Part shown: positions 25,339 to 33,656 of the stretch, in pieces
Layout of the letters: the number at the start of each line of letters is the position of its first letter
Numbering within the stretch: the stretch's first letter is position 1
DNA from: Nocardioides sp.
GTDB taxonomy: Bacteria; Actinomycetota; Actinomycetes; Propionibacteriales; Nocardioidaceae
Length of the DNA stretch: 64,000 bases
Assembly: GCF_004803405.1 (NCBI RefSeq)
Contig: NZ_SSXI01000233.1
Span: 1-64,000 of the forward strand
Direction: 5' to 3'
Made by a program: the position numbers and the translations under genes
The notes under the pieces: model-generated
What the model saw: the letters and a program-made list of their open reading frames with translations, nothing else
The model's database searches: none
What the model was told of the DNA's origin: nothing

Positions 25339-28023
25339 CTAGTGCGCGGCCTCGTGCCAGCTGCGGCCGGTGCCGACCGAGACGTCGAGCGGGACCGTCA
25401 GGTCGGCCGCGCCGGCCATCTGCTCACGCACCAGCGCGTCCAGGGCCTCCCGCTCGCCCTCGGCGACCTCGAACACGAGCTCGTCGTGGACCTGCAGCAG
25501 CATCCTGGACCGTAGGCCGGCGCCGTCGATCGCCTTCTGGGTGCGCAGCATGGCCACCTTGATCAGGTCGGCCGCGGAGCCCTGGATGGGCGCGTTCAGC
25601 GCCATCCGCTCCGCGGTCTCGCGCCGCATCCGGTTGTCGCTGGTCAGGTCGGGGAGGTAGCGGCGACGGCCCATGATCGTCTCGGTGAAGCCGCTGCGCC
25701 GAGCCTCCTCGACGACACCGCCGAGGTAGTCGCGGATCCCGCCGAAGGTCTCGAAGTACTCGTCCATCAGGCCGCGCGCCTCGCCGGGCTCGATGCCGAG
25801 CTGTTGCGAGAGCCCGAAGGCCGACAAGCCGTAGGCGAGGCCGTAGTTCATCGCCTTGATCTTGGCGCGCATCTCGGAGGTGACCTGCTCCGGTGCGACG
25901 TCGAAGACGCGCGAGGCGGTGGCCGCGTGGAAGTCACGGCCGGACCGGAACGCCTCGATCAGCAGCTCGTCCTCGGACAGGTGCGCCATGATCCGCATCT
26001 CGATCTGGCTGTAGTCGGCCGTCATCAGGCACTCGAACCCGGCCCCGACCACGAAGCCCTCCCGGATCCGGCGACCCTCCTCGGTGCGGATCGGGATGTT
26101 CTGCAGGTTCGGGTCGGTGCTCGAGAGCCGCCCGGTCGCGGCGATCATCTGGTTGAAGGTGGTGTGGATCCGACCGTCGGGCTGGACCGTCTTCAGCAGC
26201 CCTTCGATCGTCTGCCGCAGCCGGGCCACCTCACGGTGGCGGAGGAGATGGAGCAGGAACGGGTGCTCGGTCTTCACGAACAGGCTCTGGAGCGCGTCCG
26301 CGTCAGTGGTGTAACCGGTCTTGGTCCGCTTGGTCTTCGGCATGCCCAGCTCGTCGAACAGCACCACCTGCAGCTGCTTGGGCGAGCCGAGGTTGATCTC
26401 CTTGCCGATCACGGCGTAGGCCTCCTCGGCCTCCTTGCGCACCTCGTCGGCGAAGTGCTGCTCGAGGGCGGTCAGCTGGTCGAGGTCGACCGCGATGCCG
26501 GTCTGCTCGAGCTTCGCGAGCACCTGCACGAGCGGCAGCTCGACCTCGGTGAGCAGGCGTGCGCCCCCGGCGCGCTCCACCTCGCTCTCGAGGGCCTGGG
26601 CGAGGTCGATCACCGCCCGGGCGTGCAGCATCGCGGTGGAGCCGACCTCCACGCCGTCGTCGAACAACGCGGCCTGCTCGTGCTCGCCCTCGTCCTTCAG
26701 CTCGCGACGGAGGTAGCGCAGCGTGAGGTCGGCCAGGTCGTAGGACCGCTGGTCGGGCTGGGCGAGGTAGGCGGTCAGCGCAGTGTCGCTGCACACGCCC
26801 TCGAGCCGCCAGCCGTGGGCGGCGAAGGCCAGCGTCGGTCCCTTGGCGTCGTGGAACACCTTCTGCCGCTTGGGGTCGGCGAGCCAGTCGGCGAGCGCCT
26901 GCTCGTCGTCGGGCGAGAGCGCCGCGACGTCGAGGTAGGCCGCGCTGCCGCCGGCGTCGGCCACGGCGAGCCCGTCCACGTTGCCCGTGCCGGCACCCCA
27001 TGTGCCACGGACGTGGACGCCGACGGCCTCCTCGCCCAGCGCGTCGAGGAAGACCCGGACCTCTCCCTCGCCGAGCACGCGCCCGTCGAGCTCGAAGCCG
27101 CCCTCCTCGACCGGCTCCTCGTCGGCGAGGGTCTCGATGGTCCGGGTGCGGAGCTCACCGCGGAACTCCAGCTCGTCGAAGAGGGTGAGCGCCGCCTGGC
27201 GGTCCCAGGGCTTCAGCAGGAGGTCGTTCGGGGTGACCCCCAGGTCCAGGTCGCACACCAGCGCGTTGAGCCGGCGGTTGCGGATCACGTCGCCGAGGTG
27301 CGCGCGCAGCGCCTCGCCCTTCTTGCCCGTGATCTCGTCGGCGTGGGCGATCACGTTGTCGAGGCCGTCGTACTGGTTGATCCACTTGGCGGCGAACCCG
27401 ACGCCGACCCCGGGGACCCCCGGCAGGTTGTCGGAGGTCTCCCCCACGATCGCCGCGATCTCCGGATAGCGGCGCGGCGGCACGCCGTACTTCTCCTGGA
27501 CGGCGGCCGGGGTGAACCGGCCGAGGTCCGAGACGCCCCGCATCGGGTAGAGCACCGTCGAACGGTCGGTGACCAGCTGGAACGAGTCGCGGTCGCCGGT
27601 GAGGATCAGCACCTCCATGCCGACGGTCTCGTCGGCCAGGGCCTGGGTGACCAGCGTGCCGATGATGTCGTCGGCCTCGTAGCCCTCGAGCTTGAGGAAC
27701 GGGATCGAGAACGCGTCGAGCACCCGCTCGATGAGCGGGAGCTGGCTGCGGAACTCGTCGGGAGTCTTGTTGCGCTTCGCCTTGTACTCGGCGTACTCCT
27801 CGCTGCGGAACGTCGCACGCGAGACGTCGAACGCGACGGCCGCATGGGTCGGCTGCTCGTCGCGGAGCACGTTGACCAGCATCGAGGTGAACCCGTAGAC
27901 CGCGTTGGTGTGCTGCCCCGAGGCGGTGGAGAAGTTCTCCACCGGCAGGGCGAAGAAGGCGCGGTAGGCCAGCGAGTGGCCGTCGAGGAGGAGCAGGCGC
28001 GGCGGTCGGGCGGGCTCAGGCAC
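25339..28023 (-). CDS. polA: DNA polymerase I
   Basis: An 894-residue protein. The 5'-nuclease domain runs from LLLLDGHSLAYRAFFALP to about residue 300, with YEADDIIGTL and LTGDRDSFQLV. The middle 3'-5' exonuclease fold lacks the DxE motif of proofreading enzymes (HDAKGPTLAF in place of an active site), so it is predicted inactive. The polymerase domain has motif A DYSQIEMRIMAHLSED, motif B around KAMNYGLAYG and motif C QVHDELVFEV. It acts in Okazaki-fragment processing and excision repair. GTG at 28023 is preceded by TAGAGT six bases upstream (28030-28035), a leaderless-type promoter. It is divergent from the thioesterase gene, with 64 bases between starts. Confidence 0.97.
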   Translation of the reverse strand: MPEPARPPRLLLLDGHSLAYRAFFALPVENFSTASGQHTNAVYGFTSMLVNVLRDEQPTHAAVAFDVSRATFRSEEYAEYKAKRNKTPDEFRSQLPLIERVLDAFSIPFLKLEGYEADDIIGTLVTQALADETVGMEVLILTGDRDSFQLVTDRSTVLYPMRGVSDLGRFTPAAVQEKYGVPPRRYPEIAAIVGETSDNLPGVPGVGVGFAAKWINQYDGLDNVIAHADEITGKKGEALRAHLGDVIRNRRLNALVCDLDLGVTPNDLLLKPWDRQAALTLFDELEFRGELRTRTIETLADEEPVEEGGFELDGRVLGEGEVRVFLDALGEEAVGVHVRGTWGAGTGNVDGLAVADAGGSAAYLDVAALSPDDEQALADWLADPKRQKVFHDAKGPTLAFAAHGWRLEGVCSDTALTAYLAQPDQRSYDLADLTLRYLRRELKDEGEHEQAALFDDGVEVGSTAMLHARAVIDLAQALESEVERAGGARLLTEVELPLVQVLAKLEQTGIAVDLDQLTALEQHFADEVRKEAEEAYAVIGKEINLGSPKQLQVVLFDELGMPKTKRTKTGYTTDADALQSLFVKTEHPFLLHLLRHREVARLRQTIEGLLKTVQPDGRIHTTFNQMIAATGRLSSTDPNLQNIPIRTEEGRRIREGFVVGAGFECLMTADYSQIEMRIMAHLSEDELLIEAFRSGRDFHAATASRVFDVAPEQVTSEMRAKIKAMNYGLAYGLSAFGLSQQLGIEPGEARGLMDEYFETFGGIRDYLGGVVEEARRSGFTETIMGRRRYLPDLTSDNRMRRETAERMALNAPIQGSAADLIKVAMLRTQKAIDGAGLRSRMLLQVHDELVFEVAEGEREALDALVREQMAGAADLTVPLDVSVGTGRSWHEAAH

Positions 28024-28074
28024 GTCCTGACTCTATCGAGGGCGACCGACAGCCTCCCTCGGCGCCACCACGGC

Positions 28075-28080
28075 TAGGGT
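28075..28080 (+). promoter_or_regulatory. -10 element of the thioesterase gene, leaderless type
   Basis: TAGGGT ends seven bases before the ATG at 28088. The facing polA -10 (TAGAGT on the minus strand, 28030-28035) is 39 bases away. Confidence 0.45.
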
Positions 28081-28087
28081 CGGAGCC

Positions 28088-28513
28088 ATGACGAGCACCG
28101 AGGACGTGGCCCAGTTCCTGACCAGCAACGCGGGCGCGCTCAACGAGAAGATGGGCGTCGAGATCGTCGAGATGAGGCCCGAGCGGGTGGTCGCGACGAT
28201 GCCGGTCGAAGGCAACACCCAGCCCTACGGGCTGCTCCACGGCGGAGCGTCCGTGGTCCTCGCCGAGACCCTCGGCTCGATCGCGGCCGCCCTGAACGCC
28301 GGCCCGGGCCGGTTCCCGGTCGGCATCGAGATCAACGCCACGCACCACCGCGCTGCGACGAAGGGTCGGGTCACCGGCGTGGCCACACCGCTCCACCTCG
28401 GCCGGACGATGGCCAGCTTCGAGATCACGATCACCGACGAGACCGACCGCAGACTCTGCACGTCGCGGATCACCTGCGCCCTCCTGGAGCGCGACCCGGC
28501 ACCGAAGGCCTGA
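28088..28513 (+). CDS. Hotdog-fold thioesterase (PaaI/YbgC/MenI-like)
   Basis: A 141-residue single hotdog domain. The active segment is YGLLHGGASVVLAETLGS, with the HGG loop at 51-53 and the catalytic-position Glu60, the arrangement of the PaaI and DHNA-CoA thioesterases. A VGIEINATHHRAA strand follows. These tetramers hydrolyse acyl-CoA thioesters; candidates are phenylacetyl-type, menaquinone-pathway or housekeeping acyl-CoAs, and the sequence does not decide. It converges with the GNAT gene, eight bases between stops. Confidence 0.86.
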   Translation: MTSTEDVAQFLTSNAGALNEKMGVEIVEMRPERVVATMPVEGNTQPYGLLHGGASVVLAETLGSIAAALNAGPGRFPVGIEINATHHRAATKGRVTGVATPLHLGRTMASFEITITDETDRRLCTSRITCALLERDPAPKA

Positions 28514-28521
28514 AGCCTGGC

Positions 28522-29127
28522 TCACTGGGGCGCGATCGGATCCTCGTGTTCCGGCAGCGGGATCTGCTCCGCACCGCGCGTGCGCCGCAGCGAGCGACGC
28601 GCTGCGAGAACCCTGCTCCGGCCGACGTCACCGCGGCGCTGGGGGCCCTGGGTCGAGACCCGGCTCCGCAGCAGCGACGTCGGGGCGACACGGTAGATCG
28701 CGGCCGGGGCGAGCCCGAGTCGCGCCATGAAGCGGTTGGCGTCACGCGCGGCCTGCGGAATCGCGGTCGACACGTGCAGAACGGCGCACTCCTCGGCGAA
28801 GGACGCAGCGGCCTCCATGAGGGTGCGGCCCACGCCGTGGCGCCGGTAGTGATCGAAGACCCTGGGATGGATCGCCTGCACCGCCGCCTCCAGGTTCAGC
28901 GGCGACAGCGTCGTCATGCGCAGGAAGACCGCGCCGGCGAGCTGGCCGTTGTACTCCACGACGACGACCCGCTTCTCGGGCGATGCGGCGGCGTCCTTGA
29001 TGACCAGCTCGATGTCGGAGACCTGCTCGGAGCGGTCCGCCCGCCGCAGGACGTCGCTCCAGAGCTCTGCCAGGACGGGCGCGTCCTCCAGGCAGGCGAT
29101 CCTCGGTGTGAGGCTTGGCCGGCTCAT
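28522..29127 (-). CDS. GNAT-family N-acetyltransferase
   Basis: A 201-residue protein. The acetyl-CoA-binding motif lies in HYRRHGVGRTLMEAAASFAEE (about residues 105-125), preceded by VVVVEYNGQLAGAVFLRMT and followed by NRFMARLGLAP. The C-terminal 50 residues are an unusually basic, low-complexity tail (RRGDVGRSRVLAARRSLRRTR) that could bind nucleic acid or the ribosome. The start is set by GGAGG at 29133-29137, five bases before the ATG at 29127. An upstream in-frame ATG at 29142 lies on the wrong side of that site. A TAGGGT -10 at 29158-29163 gives a leader of about 25 bases. Confidence 0.78.
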   Translation of the reverse strand: MSRPSLTPRIACLEDAPVLAELWSDVLRRADRSEQVSDIELVIKDAAASPEKRVVVVEYNGQLAGAVFLRMTTLSPLNLEAAVQAIHPRVFDHYRRHGVGRTLMEAAASFAEECAVLHVSTAIPQAARDANRFMARLGLAPAAIYRVAPTSLLRSRVSTQGPQRRGDVGRSRVLAARRSLRRTRGAEQIPLPEHEDPIAPQ

Positions 29128-29431
29128 CGCGTCCTCCCTCATGGTCGTGGGTCAGTCACCCTACGCTCGCACCCCCTCGGCGCGACACCGCGGTGGTCGT
29201 TTGCGATCGGATGCGAGGCCGTCCCAAGTATCCGCTGTGGGGGTGCCGTTCTGCGAGAGCCAATTCTGAGCCAATTTGTTGCAGGACCGTTGTGACTTTT
29301 CGGGTCGATGCCGCCCAGAGGGGGCCTAGGGTGTCTGCTGCGGGGGGCCAGACCGGCGTGATTCGGGTCACGCTAGGGTCCGCTGCTTGGGACCCGGGAG
29401 AATCCCGGACACGAAGCGACAGGAGCCCGAC
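29128..29431. promoter_or_regulatory. Divergent control region between the GNAT gene and the liv operon
   Basis: This is the largest gap between coding regions that remains unassigned; I see no gene in it. It holds the GNAT promoter (29158-29163), an 11-base-period direct repeat of GAGCCAATT (29257-29276), TAGGGT boxes at 29327 and 29374, a GTGATTCGGGTCAC inverted pair just upstream of the second box, and a small CCGGGA-gaa-TCCCGG hairpin (29394-29408). The livH ribosome-binding site AGGAG is at 29421-29425. Confidence 0.5.
29257..29278 (+). repeat. Tandem direct repeat GAGCCAATT, 11-base period
   Basis: GAGCCAATT at 29257-29265 and again at 29268-29276, one helical turn apart, on the upstream side of the livH promoter boxes. 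Candidate operator. Confidence 0.55.
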
Positions 29432-30802
29432 TTGCCCTGGACCAGGACCATGCGCCTCATCGCCCTGGCGCTCATGATGTTGGCCCTCCTCGGCCTGGCA
29501 CCACCGGCGCACGCCGATGTCGCGACCGGCCAGGACGCCGCGACCCGGTGCGCGCTCGTCAAGCCGACCGATGACGACACGATCTCCATCCTCGGCCGGA
29601 TCTGCGACCGTCGCCAGCGACCTCCGCTCGCGGTGCCTGGGGTCACCGTGAGCGTCGAGGACGCCGACGGCAATCAGATCGGCGAAGCCACCTCGGCGGA
29701 GGACGGGACCTTCGTCATCGACCTCCCGGGGACCGCCATCGAACACCTGGGCAAGTCCTACACGGTGACCCTGGACGAGTCGACCCTGCCGGAGGACACC
29801 AAGCCCGAGATCTCGAGCCGCACCCTCACGATCAACATCGACAACGACCAGACGGTACTGTTCCCGATCGGCGACGCTGGACCGGTCAAGCCGGGCAAGT
29901 TCACCGAGGCGATGCAGCTGATGGTGGGCGGCCTCGTTTTCTCGGTCGTCCTCGCGATGGCGGCGCTCGGGCTCTCCATGATCTTCGGCACCACCGGGCT
30001 CACCAACTTCTCGCACGGCGAGCTCGTCACCTTCGGGGCTCTGGTCGCGTTCTTCATCGACCGACTGCCCGGCCGGATCGAGATCGGCGGAGCCGAGATC
30101 ACCGTCATCGTGGGCGTCATCGCGGCCTTCGTTGTGGGCGGCGTGTTCGGCTGGCTGAACGACGCCGCGCTGTGGCGACCGTTGCGCAGCCGAGGAACCG
30201 GCCTGGTCGCGATGATGATCGTGAGCATCGGCCTGTCACTCTTCCTGCGCAACATCTACCAGTACTTCGCCGGCGCCCAGAGCCGCAACTACTCGCAGTA
30301 CGGCGCAGTGGCGCCTTGGCAGATCGGTGACATCCTGCTGACGCCCAAGGAGCTGGTCGTGATCCTGCTGGGGCTCGCGGTCCTGGTCATGACCACGAGC
30401 CTGCTGCAGTTCACCCGCCTGGGAAAGGCGACGCGGGCCGTGTCGGACAACCCAGGGCTGGCCTCCGCGACCGGCATCAACGTCGAACGGGTGATCCGCA
30501 TCGTCTGGGTCGGAGGCGCGGCGCTGGCGGGGCTCGCCGGGGCGCTCCTGGGCGTGACCCAGGGCTTCGACTTCCAGATCGGCTTCCGGATCCTGCTGCT
30601 GACCTTCGCCGCGGTGGTGCTCGGCGGGTTGGGCACCATCTGGGGCGCTATCGTCGGCGCCTTCGTCATCGGGCTCTTCACCGAGCTCTCGACGCTGTTC
30701 GTGGATCCTGAGTTCAAGTTCGTGGGCGCGCTGCTCCTGCTCATCGTCATCCTGCTGATCAGGCCGCAGGGCCTGTTGGGCAGAGCGCAGAGAATCGGCT
30801 GA
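29432..30802 (+). CDS. livH: Branched-chain amino-acid-type ABC permease (LivH) with secreted N-terminal domain
   Basis: A 456-residue permease. Residues 1-28 form a signal peptide (LALMMLALLGLAPPAHA, cleavage expected before Asp29). Residues about 30-150 are an extracytoplasmic domain with an Ig-like/carboxypeptidase-regulatory pattern (PGVTVSVEDADGNQIGEATSAEDG) and two cysteines (Cys41, Cys59). From about residue 160 it is a standard LivH permease with MIFGTTGLTNFSHGE, TRLGKATRAVSDNPGLA and GGLGTIWGAIVGA. TTG at 29432 is chosen because AGGAG lies six bases before it. It is the first gene of livHMGF, spaced 12 bases from livM. Confidence 0.88.
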   Translation: MPWTRTMRLIALALMMLALLGLAPPAHADVATGQDAATRCALVKPTDDDTISILGRICDRRQRPPLAVPGVTVSVEDADGNQIGEATSAEDGTFVIDLPGTAIEHLGKSYTVTLDESTLPEDTKPEISSRTLTINIDNDQTVLFPIGDAGPVKPGKFTEAMQLMVGGLVFSVVLAMAALGLSMIFGTTGLTNFSHGELVTFGALVAFFIDRLPGRIEIGGAEITVIVGVIAAFVVGGVFGWLNDAALWRPLRSRGTGLVAMMIVSIGLSLFLRNIYQYFAGAQSRNYSQYGAVAPWQIGDILLTPKELVVILLGLAVLVMTTSLLQFTRLGKATRAVSDNPGLASATGINVERVIRIVWVGGAALAGLAGALLGVTQGFDFQIGFRILLLTFAAVVLGGLGTIWGAIVGAFVIGLFTELSTLFVDPEFKFVGALLLLIVILLIRPQGLLGRAQRIG

Positions 30803-30814
30803 GGGGACAATCGG

Positions 30815-31813
30815 ATGGACTTCAACGATCTGCTGACCGGTTCACTGCAGCAGGCGCTAGGCCCGACAGCCGTCGTCTACTGCCTGGCCGCCATCGGACT
30901 CAACATCCACTTCGGATACACCGGCTTGCTGAACTTCGGACAGGCCGGCTTCATGATGGTCGCCGGCTACGCCATGGTCACCATGTCGACGATCTGGGGA
31001 GGGAGCCTGTGGCTCGGTGTCCTCGTCGGGATCGTCCTCACCGTCATCCTCGCGCTCCTCCTGGGAGTGCCCACCCTGCGGCTGCGTGCCGACTACCTCG
31101 CGATCGTGACCATCGCGGCGGCCGAGATCATCCGTCAGGTGATCAGTGCCGCGAAGTTCTCCGACAAGCTCGGCGGCCAGGACGGACTGACCGGGTTCAT
31201 CAAGCCCTTCCGCGAGGTGAACCCGTTCTCGGAGCCCGTCGGCATCGACGGTCTGGTCAGATGGGGTCCGAACGACTTCTGGGTGATGACGGTGGGCTGG
31301 TCGTTGGTCGCCGTCTCCTGCCTCGTGGTCTGGCTGCTGATGCGGAGCCCGTGGGGTCGCGTGCTCAAGTCGATCCGCGAGGACGAGGACGCTGTTCGCT
31401 CGCTCGGGAAGAACGTGTACGCCTACAAGATGCAGTCCTTGATCATCGGCGGGCTCTTCGGTGCACTCGCCGGGTTCGTCGTCGCGTTGCGATCGGCGAC
31501 AGTCGGGCCGTCCTTCTTCGCCACGGACGTGACCTTCTTCGCCTACACCGTGCTGCTGATCGGTGGAGCGGCGCGGGTGCTCGGCCCCGTGGCCGGCGCG
31601 GTGATCTTCTGGTTCCTGATCACCGTGCTCGACCTCTTCTTCGGGCAGGCCACCGCGGGCGCCAACCCGATCATCCCCGCCTCCATCATGAACGACACCC
31701 AGGCCAGCCTGATGCGTCTCATCTTCATGGGACTCGGCCTGATGCTGCTGATGGTCTTCCGACCACAAGGACTCTTCGGCGACCGAAGGGAGTTGGCGAT
31801 CGATGCCCGATGA
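30815..31813 (+). CDS. livM: Branched-chain amino-acid-type ABC permease (LivM)
   Basis: A 332-residue membrane protein with the LivM hallmarks. AAIGLNIHFGYTGLLNFGQAGF lies in the first helices, LRLRADYLAIVTIAAAEIIRQV near residue 95 is the coupling-side segment, and SPWGRVLKSIREDEDAVRSLGKNVYAYKMQSL at about 185-215 is the cytoplasmic loop that docks on the ATPases. It pairs with LivH to form the transmembrane channel. The stop overlaps the livG start by 11 bases. Confidence 0.92.
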   Translation: MDFNDLLTGSLQQALGPTAVVYCLAAIGLNIHFGYTGLLNFGQAGFMMVAGYAMVTMSTIWGGSLWLGVLVGIVLTVILALLLGVPTLRLRADYLAIVTIAAAEIIRQVISAAKFSDKLGGQDGLTGFIKPFREVNPFSEPVGIDGLVRWGPNDFWVMTVGWSLVAVSCLVVWLLMRSPWGRVLKSIREDEDAVRSLGKNVYAYKMQSLIIGGLFGALAGFVVALRSATVGPSFFATDVTFFAYTVLLIGGAARVLGPVAGAVIFWFLITVLDLFFGQATAGANPIIPASIMNDTQASLMRLIFMGLGLMLLMVFRPQGLFGDRRELAIDAR

Positions 31814-32801
31814 GAAGGGAACCCTCGACAGTGGTGGGACCGAGATGACCCTCGGACCGGTGCGTCCCGCGTCGGCTCGACGCGGGTTCGACGTCGATGT
31901 CGAGGCATCCAGGCGCGCGCTGGCGGATGTCGACCGCACCCCCGGCGTCGCCAAGCCCGACCCGATCCTCACCGCGGACAACGTCGTCCGCAGCTTCGGC
32001 GGGCTCACGGCGGTCGACGTCGACCACCTCGAGGTACAGCGGGGGGTGATCACCGCACTGATCGGCCCCAACGGCGCCGGGAAGACGACACTCTTCAACC
32101 TTCTCACCGGCTTCGACCGCCCGGACAGCGGCGCCTGGTCCTTCAACGGCCGATCGCTGAACCGAGTACCGGCGTACAAGGTCGCCCGGATGGGCATGGT
32201 GCGCACCTTCCAGCTGACCAAGGTGCTGTCGAAGCTGACCGTGATCGAGAACATGCGGGTCGGAGCCACCGGCCAGCGGGGCGAGCGCCTGCTCGCCGCC
32301 ATGCTCGCACCGCTGTGGCGCTCCCAGGAGGACGACAACACTGAGCGCGCGGACAGCCTGCTCGAGCGGTTCCTCCTCGACAAGAAGCGCGAGGACTTCG
32401 CCGGGTCACTCTCCGGTGGACAGCGCAAGCTCCTCGAGATGGCGCGGTCGCTGATGACCGACCCGGAGCTCGTCATGCTCGACGAGCCGATGGCGGGCGT
32501 GAACCCTGCGCTCAAGCAGACGCTCCTCGGGCACGTGAAGTCGTTGCGGGAGGAGGGCCGGACGGTGCTCTTCGTCGAGCACGACATGGACATGGTCCGC
32601 GACATCTCCGACTGGGTCGTCGTGATGGCCCAGGGCAGGATCGTCGCCGAGGGACCACCCGACGCGGTGATGGCCGACCCGGCAGTGATCGACGCCTACC
32701 TGGGAGCGCATCACGACGTCGAGCTCACGTTCGAGGCGGAGGAGCAGATCCACGCCGAGGCGGAGGCCGAGATCGAGCAGGAGGCTCAGACCAATGACTG
32801 A
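31803..32801 (+). CDS. livG: Branched-chain amino-acid-type ABC ATP-binding protein (LivG)
   Basis: A 332-residue ATPase. Walker A is GPNGAGKTT, the signature is SLSGGQRKLLEMARSLM, Walker B is ELVMLDEPMAGVNP and the H-loop lies in VLFVEHDMD. It is about 75 residues longer than usual. The N-terminal 55 residues precede the conserved ADNVVRSFGG start, and there is an acidic C-terminal tail (AEEQIHAEAEAEIEQEAQ). A later ATG at 31846 would remove about 14 residues and cannot be excluded. It overlaps livM by 11 bases and livF by eight, so the operon is translationally coupled. Confidence 0.9.
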   Translation: MPDEKGTLDSGGTEMTLGPVRPASARRGFDVDVEASRRALADVDRTPGVAKPDPILTADNVVRSFGGLTAVDVDHLEVQRGVITALIGPNGAGKTTLFNLLTGFDRPDSGAWSFNGRSLNRVPAYKVARMGMVRTFQLTKVLSKLTVIENMRVGATGQRGERLLAAMLAPLWRSQEDDNTERADSLLERFLLDKKREDFAGSLSGGQRKLLEMARSLMTDPELVMLDEPMAGVNPALKQTLLGHVKSLREEGRTVLFVEHDMDMVRDISDWVVVMAQGRIVAEGPPDAVMADPAVIDAYLGAHHDVELTFEAEEQIHAEAEAEIEQEAQTND

Positions 32802-33570
32802 CGAAGCCACGATCAGTCCGGAGCGCAAAGCCCACCTCGCTGCGGCCGAAGGTGCGGTGCTCCGCGCCGACGGCCTGGTTGCCGGCTACCTGCCGGGGGT
32901 CAACATCCTCAACGGAGCCGACCTCTACTGCCAGGAGGGTGAGCTGGTCGGCATCATCGGGCCGAACGGCGCCGGGAAGTCCACGCTGCTCAAAGCCCTC
33001 TTCGGGCTGGTCACGGTCAGCGAGGGCACCGTTCAGCTGCACGGCAAGGACGTCACCAACCAGCGTGCGGACAAGCTGGTCTCCGCCGGCATCGGATTCG
33101 TGCCGCAGACGAACAACGTGTTCGCCTCACTGACCATCCAAGAGAACCTGGAGATGGGGTGCTACCAGCGTCCCGGTAGCTTCCAGCAGCGCTTCGACTT
33201 CGTCGGCGAGCTGTTCCCGGCGCTCCTGGATCGGCGCAACCAGCGGGCGGGCTCTCTGTCCGGTGGCGAGCGCCAGATGGTCGCGATGGGGCGTGCTCTG
33301 ATGATGGAGCCGTCGGTCCTGCTCCTCGACGAGCCCTCGGCGGGACTCTCGCCGGTCCTGCAGGATGAGGTGTTCGTGCAGACGCGACGGATCAACCGGG
33401 CCGGTGTCTCCGTCGTGATGGTGGAGCAGAACGCACGCCGCTGTCTGCAGATCTGCGACCGCGGATACGTGCTCGACCAGGGCCACAACGCCTACACGGG
33501 GACCGGTCACGACCTGGCGCGGGACCCCAAGGTGATCGAGCTGTACCTGGGAACGCTCGGAAAGCAGTGA
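32794..33570 (+). CDS. livF: Branched-chain amino-acid-type ABC ATP-binding protein (LivF)
   Basis: A 258-residue ATPase. It has Walker A GPNGAGKST, signature SLSGGERQMVAMGRALM, Walker B SVLLLDEPSAGLSP and VVMVEQNARR, the last being the usual LivF variant of the H-loop region with Gln in place of His. It completes the LivHMGF importer. ATG at 32794 overlaps the end of livG. A strong hairpin terminator follows 40 bases after its stop. Confidence 0.93.
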   Translation: MTDEATISPERKAHLAAAEGAVLRADGLVAGYLPGVNILNGADLYCQEGELVGIIGPNGAGKSTLLKALFGLVTVSEGTVQLHGKDVTNQRADKLVSAGIGFVPQTNNVFASLTIQENLEMGCYQRPGSFQQRFDFVGELFPALLDRRNQRAGSLSGGERQMVAMGRALMMEPSVLLLDEPSAGLSPVLQDEVFVQTRRINRAGVSVVMVEQNARRCLQICDRGYVLDQGHNAYTGTGHDLARDPKVIELYLGTLGKQ

Positions 33571-33609
33571 TCCCTGGCGGTCTGTCGCGACCGCCCTCCA
33601 CACACATGC

Positions 33610-33639
33610 GGAAGGGCCCGGCCGAAGCCGGGCCCTTCC
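33610..33639. terminator. Bidirectional hairpin terminator between livF and livJ
   Basis: A perfect 13-bp stem (33610-33622 with 33627-33639), G+C-rich with a CGAA loop. It lies 40 bases past livF and 18 bases past the livJ stop on the other strand. No T-run, as is common in actinobacteria. Confidence 0.85.
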
Positions 33640-33656
33640 ATGTACCAGTGGTCAGA

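Noticed and set aside
25339-28023. polA proofreading domain thought to be damaged
   Set aside because: Loss of the exonuclease DxE motif is the normal state in many PolA enzymes, including actinobacterial ones, and the rest of the fold is intact.
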